In this document: piece after piece, positions 62,501 to 64,000 of the stretch
How positions within the stretch are numbered: the stretch's first letter is position 1
Layout: each line of letters begins with the position of its first letter
DNA from: an uncultured Polaribacter sp.
Lineage (GTDB): Bacteria > Bacteroidota > Bacteroidia > Flavobacteriales > Flavobacteriaceae
Direction: 5' to 3'
DNA: 64,000 nt
Assembly: GCA_943787375.1 (NCBI GenBank)
Contig: CALSME010000001.1
Location: 10,001-74,000 of the forward strand
Translations under genes and position numbers: made by a program
The notes under the pieces: generated by a model
Told to the model about the DNA's origin: nothing
Seen by the model: only the letters and a program-made list of their open reading frames with translations
The model's database searches: none

Positions 62501-63018
62501 GTGAAGTAGTAATCGGAAGATTATTGGAGCACTATTATGAAATAAATGAAGGGATTGGAGTTCATAAGTCTCCTGAATTGTACGGAGCATTTCCAACAGA
62601 TCCTTATTCTCATACCCCAGCAGGAAAAGGCGCACAACAACCAGGAATGACGGGCCAAGTGAAAGAAGATATTCTCTCGAGGTTCGGTGAAATTGGTGTT
62701 TTTGTAAAAGAGGGACAGTTGCAGTTCAATCCGAGGTTATTAAGAAAAGAAGAGTTTCTAACCGCTTCGAAAGATTTTACCTATGTCGATCTTGACAGCA
62801 GCAAAAAGACGTTGCACTTAGAAACAAATACTTTTTGTTTTACCTATTGTCAAATTCCAGTCATTTATAAGATTTCAGAGAAGAAGGGTGTTGAGGTGTT
62901 TTTTGAAGATGCATCCACCAAAGAATTTAAAGACTTAGTTGTAGATACAGCGGTAAGTCAAAAAATATTTGAAAGAACTGGTGAAGTAAAAAAGATAATC
63001 GTTTATATCAATAAGTAG
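59551..63018 (+). CDS. GH94/GH149-type beta-glucan phosphorylase, probably beta-1,3-oligoglucan phosphorylase
   Basis: 1155 residues, no signal peptide, so cytoplasmic. The glycosyltransferase-36-like N-terminal sandwich (VEGVYAIQRNLYKNNYGNKLIFEE-like segment, about 1-300), a helical linker and an (alpha/alpha)6 barrel are arranged as in inverting phosphorylases. The catalytic aspartate should be D658 in RPEWNDANNALVG, corresponding to the DWND aspartate of GH94. The length well above 800-residue cellobiose phosphorylases and the GH17 neighbour favour GH149, known to act on beta-1,3-glucan oligomers releasing glucose 1-phosphate. GH161 is the main alternative. Confidence 0.78.
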   Translation: MYYMTKNPIFLGKNSAYNPSLEVSGTQVIIEGEVYYKISNSNKMRPFFISLVSNSDHWMFISSNGGLSAGRKNAEKALFPYYTDDKITESSDTTGSKTILHVHKEDKTFLWEPFSDRYEGVYAIQRNLYKNNYGNKLIFEEVNEDLGITFQYQWNTSTKFGFVKKSTIENNSTTAVEVTILDGIQNILPYGIASDFQNSTSNLIDAYKKCELEKDTGLGIFALSAVIVDKAEPSEALKANTVWSTGVKNPTYLISSLQLNAFRKGEEVHQEEDIKAEKGAYFTVQNLTLAANNPISWMLVANVNQNLISIQETKGIIKNTPDVTAFLQEDIETGTAKLVQLVAGSDGLQLGENQPRNTRHFANTLFNIMRGGIFDNNYQIEKEDFIKYISKANKKVAKKKEDVLKNLPEFFNVDFIKNLADTDYDANFKRLCYEYLPLKFSRRHGDPSRPWNKFSINTRSEIDGSKILDYEGNWRDIFQNWEALAHSYPEFIEGMIYKFLNATTFEGYNPYRVTKDGFDWEIIEENDPWSYIGYWGDHQIIYLLKFLEFIEKYYPNKLSKNFTEDVFVYANVPYVIKSYEDTLKDPKDTIDFDAKLDQKIQEEKERLGADGALLRDENFFIHKVNLIEKLLATVLAKVSNFIPEGGIWLNTQRPEWNDANNALVGNGVSMVTLYYLRRFINFFENIVEKSSEASYAVSKELTHFFQSVASGLHSQQGILSGKISDTDRKTLLDILGKAGSTYRATIYETGFTSDKEAITKDDLTSFFNVLKKYLDHTIVANKRTDNLYHAYNLMTVENDAEVSISYLSEMLEGQVAVLSSGYLSAKEALSVLDGLKASALFRDDQYSYILYPNKDLPRFTNKNIIPAASVEKSELLNQLLADGNTQIIEKDITGAYHFNANFNNGIRLKETLNTLSDRYQSLLAKDEKLILAIYEEMFDHKSFTGRSGTFFGYEGLGSIYWHMVSKLLIAAQENCLLAINENESEVVIGRLLEHYYEINEGIGVHKSPELYGAFPTDPYSHTPAGKGAQQPGMTGQVKEDILSRFGEIGVFVKEGQLQFNPRLLRKEEFLTASKDFTYVDLDSSKKTLHLETNTFCFTYCQIPVIYKISEKKGVEVFFEDASTKEFKDLVVDTAVSQKIFERTGEVKKIIVYINK

Positions 63019-63019
63019 A

Positions 63020-64000
63020 ATGCAAAAGAAGCGAATGATTACATACCGAAATCCCAGAAAAGCAATACTCAGTATGAGTATAGCTCTTGTGGTCTTGGTT
63101 TTTAGTCTTTCGTGTACCACCTCAGTTCCCAAAGATGTAATTGTCAAAAAGACATCCAAAACTGCTGCACAGCTATTAGGAAATCCTAATTATTTGGCAA
63201 TGTCATATGGAGGATACAGAGAGAATTCAAGAGAAATACAGCCGACGATATCAGGATTAAAAGAAGATTTAAAAATTCTTTCTGCAATGGGGGTTAAAAT
63301 TATTCGAACCTACAATGTACAAAATCAATTCCCTCATGCAGCCAATGTTTTAAAAGCAATTTCCGAGCTTAAAAAAGAAGATTCCAACTTCGAAATGTAT
63401 GTGATGCTGGGCGCTTGGATTGATTGCTTAAATGCATGGTCTGCATCAGTACCAGATCACAACAAAGAAAGTTTGCAAAACTCTGGAGAGATTGACAGAG
63501 CTGTTGCTTTGGCAAAACAATATCCAGATATTGTAAAAGTAATTGCAGTGGGGAATGAAGCGATGGTGAAATGGGCCACAAGTTATTTTGTTCAGCCTAG
63601 TATAATTTTAAAATGGGTGAATCACCTTCAAAAATTAAAAAAAGAGGGTACATTGTGTAAAGACTTATGGATTACAAGCTCCGATGATTTTTCTTCTTGG
63701 GGTGGAGGAGATGCTAGTTATCATACCCAAGATTTAGAAGCTTTGATGCATGCAGTAGATTATGTTTCAATGCATACCTATCCGTATCATAATTCTCATT
63801 ACAATCCTTCTTTTTGGAAAACACCAGACCATTTAATCAGTTTTTCAGAAAATGAAAAAGTTGATGCTGCCATGATGCGCGCTCTAAATTTTGCAAAAAA
63901 TCAATATTACGCAGTTTCAAACTATATGAAAAGTCTAGGAATTGAGAAACCAATTCATATTGGTGAAACCGGTTGGGCAACGATTTCAAACGGACACTAC
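63020..64000 (+). CDS. GH17 endo-beta-1,3-glucanase-like lipoprotein (partial, runs off the window)
   Basis: 327 residues seen; the 3' end lies outside. Start ATG at 63020, one base after the phosphorylase stop, which implies coupled translation. Signal peptide with lipobox SLSC (Cys about 32). Clan GH-A barrel: YLAMSYGGYRE, GVKIIRTYNV, proton donor in AVGNEAMVKW (E180), VDYVSMHTYPY and nucleophile in HIGETGWAT (E316). GH17 enzymes hydrolyse or rearrange beta-1,3-glucans such as laminarin. As a lipoprotein it would work at the outer membrane surface. Confidence 0.9.
   Translation, partial: MQKKRMITYRNPRKAILSMSIALVVLVFSLSCTTSVPKDVIVKKTSKTAAQLLGNPNYLAMSYGGYRENSREIQPTISGLKEDLKILSAMGVKIIRTYNVQNQFPHAANVLKAISELKKEDSNFEMYVMLGAWIDCLNAWSASVPDHNKESLQNSGEIDRAVALAKQYPDIVKVIAVGNEAMVKWATSYFVQPSIILKWVNHLQKLKKEGTLCKDLWITSSDDFSSWGGGDASYHTQDLEALMHAVDYVSMHTYPYHNSHYNPSFWKTPDHLISFSENEKVDAAMMRALNFAKNQYYAVSNYMKSLGIEKPIHIGETGWATISNGHY

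Noticed and set aside
1-64000. CRISPR arrays, rRNA genes, insertion sequences, prophage, integrase genes
   Set aside because: Looked for on both strands. No regular spaced repeats, no rRNA-like sequence, and no transposase, recombinase or phage motifs were seen.

Overview
The window comes from a low-GC marine member of the Bacteroidota, most likely Flavobacteriaceae (Polaribacter/Formosa/Tenacibaculum-like; genus not resolved). Evidence: AT-rich intergenic DNA, promoter elements of the Bacteroidetes type (TTG, about 19 bp, TAnnTTTG), a type IX secretion protein (PorQ), SusC/SusD pairs, a six-S1-domain ribosomal protein S1, and many genes found mainly in flavobacteria (DUF3822, DUF6702, GMEYP-type M1 peptidases).

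Region 1 (1-32.5 kb) is mostly core genome: porQ-cmk, queE, rpsA; a small accessory operon (scramblase-like protein, lipoprotein phosphoesterase, barrel-like protein); glmM; a class V aminotransferase; a lipid A-type acyltransferase; a rhomboid protease; tRNA-Gly and tRNA-Met; an aminotransferase IV; a YqgE protein that seems to lack a standard start codon; HU; fmt-recQ-ATPase; an operon for periplasmic folding (DUF493, parvulin, truncated parvulin-like lipoprotein, SurA-like, MoxR); rsmD-DUF3822; a RecD-like helicase; an LpxR-like protein; tandem PPK2 kinases; an ArsC/LMW-phosphatase-like protein; Smr protein; cysteine desulfurase.

Region 2 (32.9-43.4 kb) is the uptake half of a polysaccharide utilization locus (PUL): a membrane-tethered propeller/Y_Y_Y/LuxR regulator, SusC, SusD and two surface glycan-binding lipoproteins, closed by a terminator. 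Region 3 (43.7-54.4 kb) separates it from the enzymes: tandem M1 peptidases, DUF6702, pepE, fumC and a 57-residue membrane protein. Beside the M1 genes lies a 344-bp direct repeat of an M1 3' end bracketing a two-gene insert (lipoprotein with a glycine/alanine-rich hydrophobic tail, plus a four-helix membrane protein). That insert is bounded by folded sequences laid out like integron attC sites. Region 4 (55-64 kb, runs off the end) is the enzyme half of the PUL: a clan GH-A enzyme apparently fused to an outer-membrane beta-barrel, a binding lipoprotein, a GH149/GH94-type phosphorylase and a GH17 lipoprotein.

Working model: laminarin-type beta-1,3-glucan is bound and cut at the cell surface (GH17, GH-A/barrel protein, binding proteins), imported by SusCD, and split inside the cell by phosphate rather than water (GH149-type), giving glucose 1-phosphate. 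A domain shared between the binding proteins of both halves supports one common substrate. All functional statements rest on reading the sequence and on known motifs; no database search was run.
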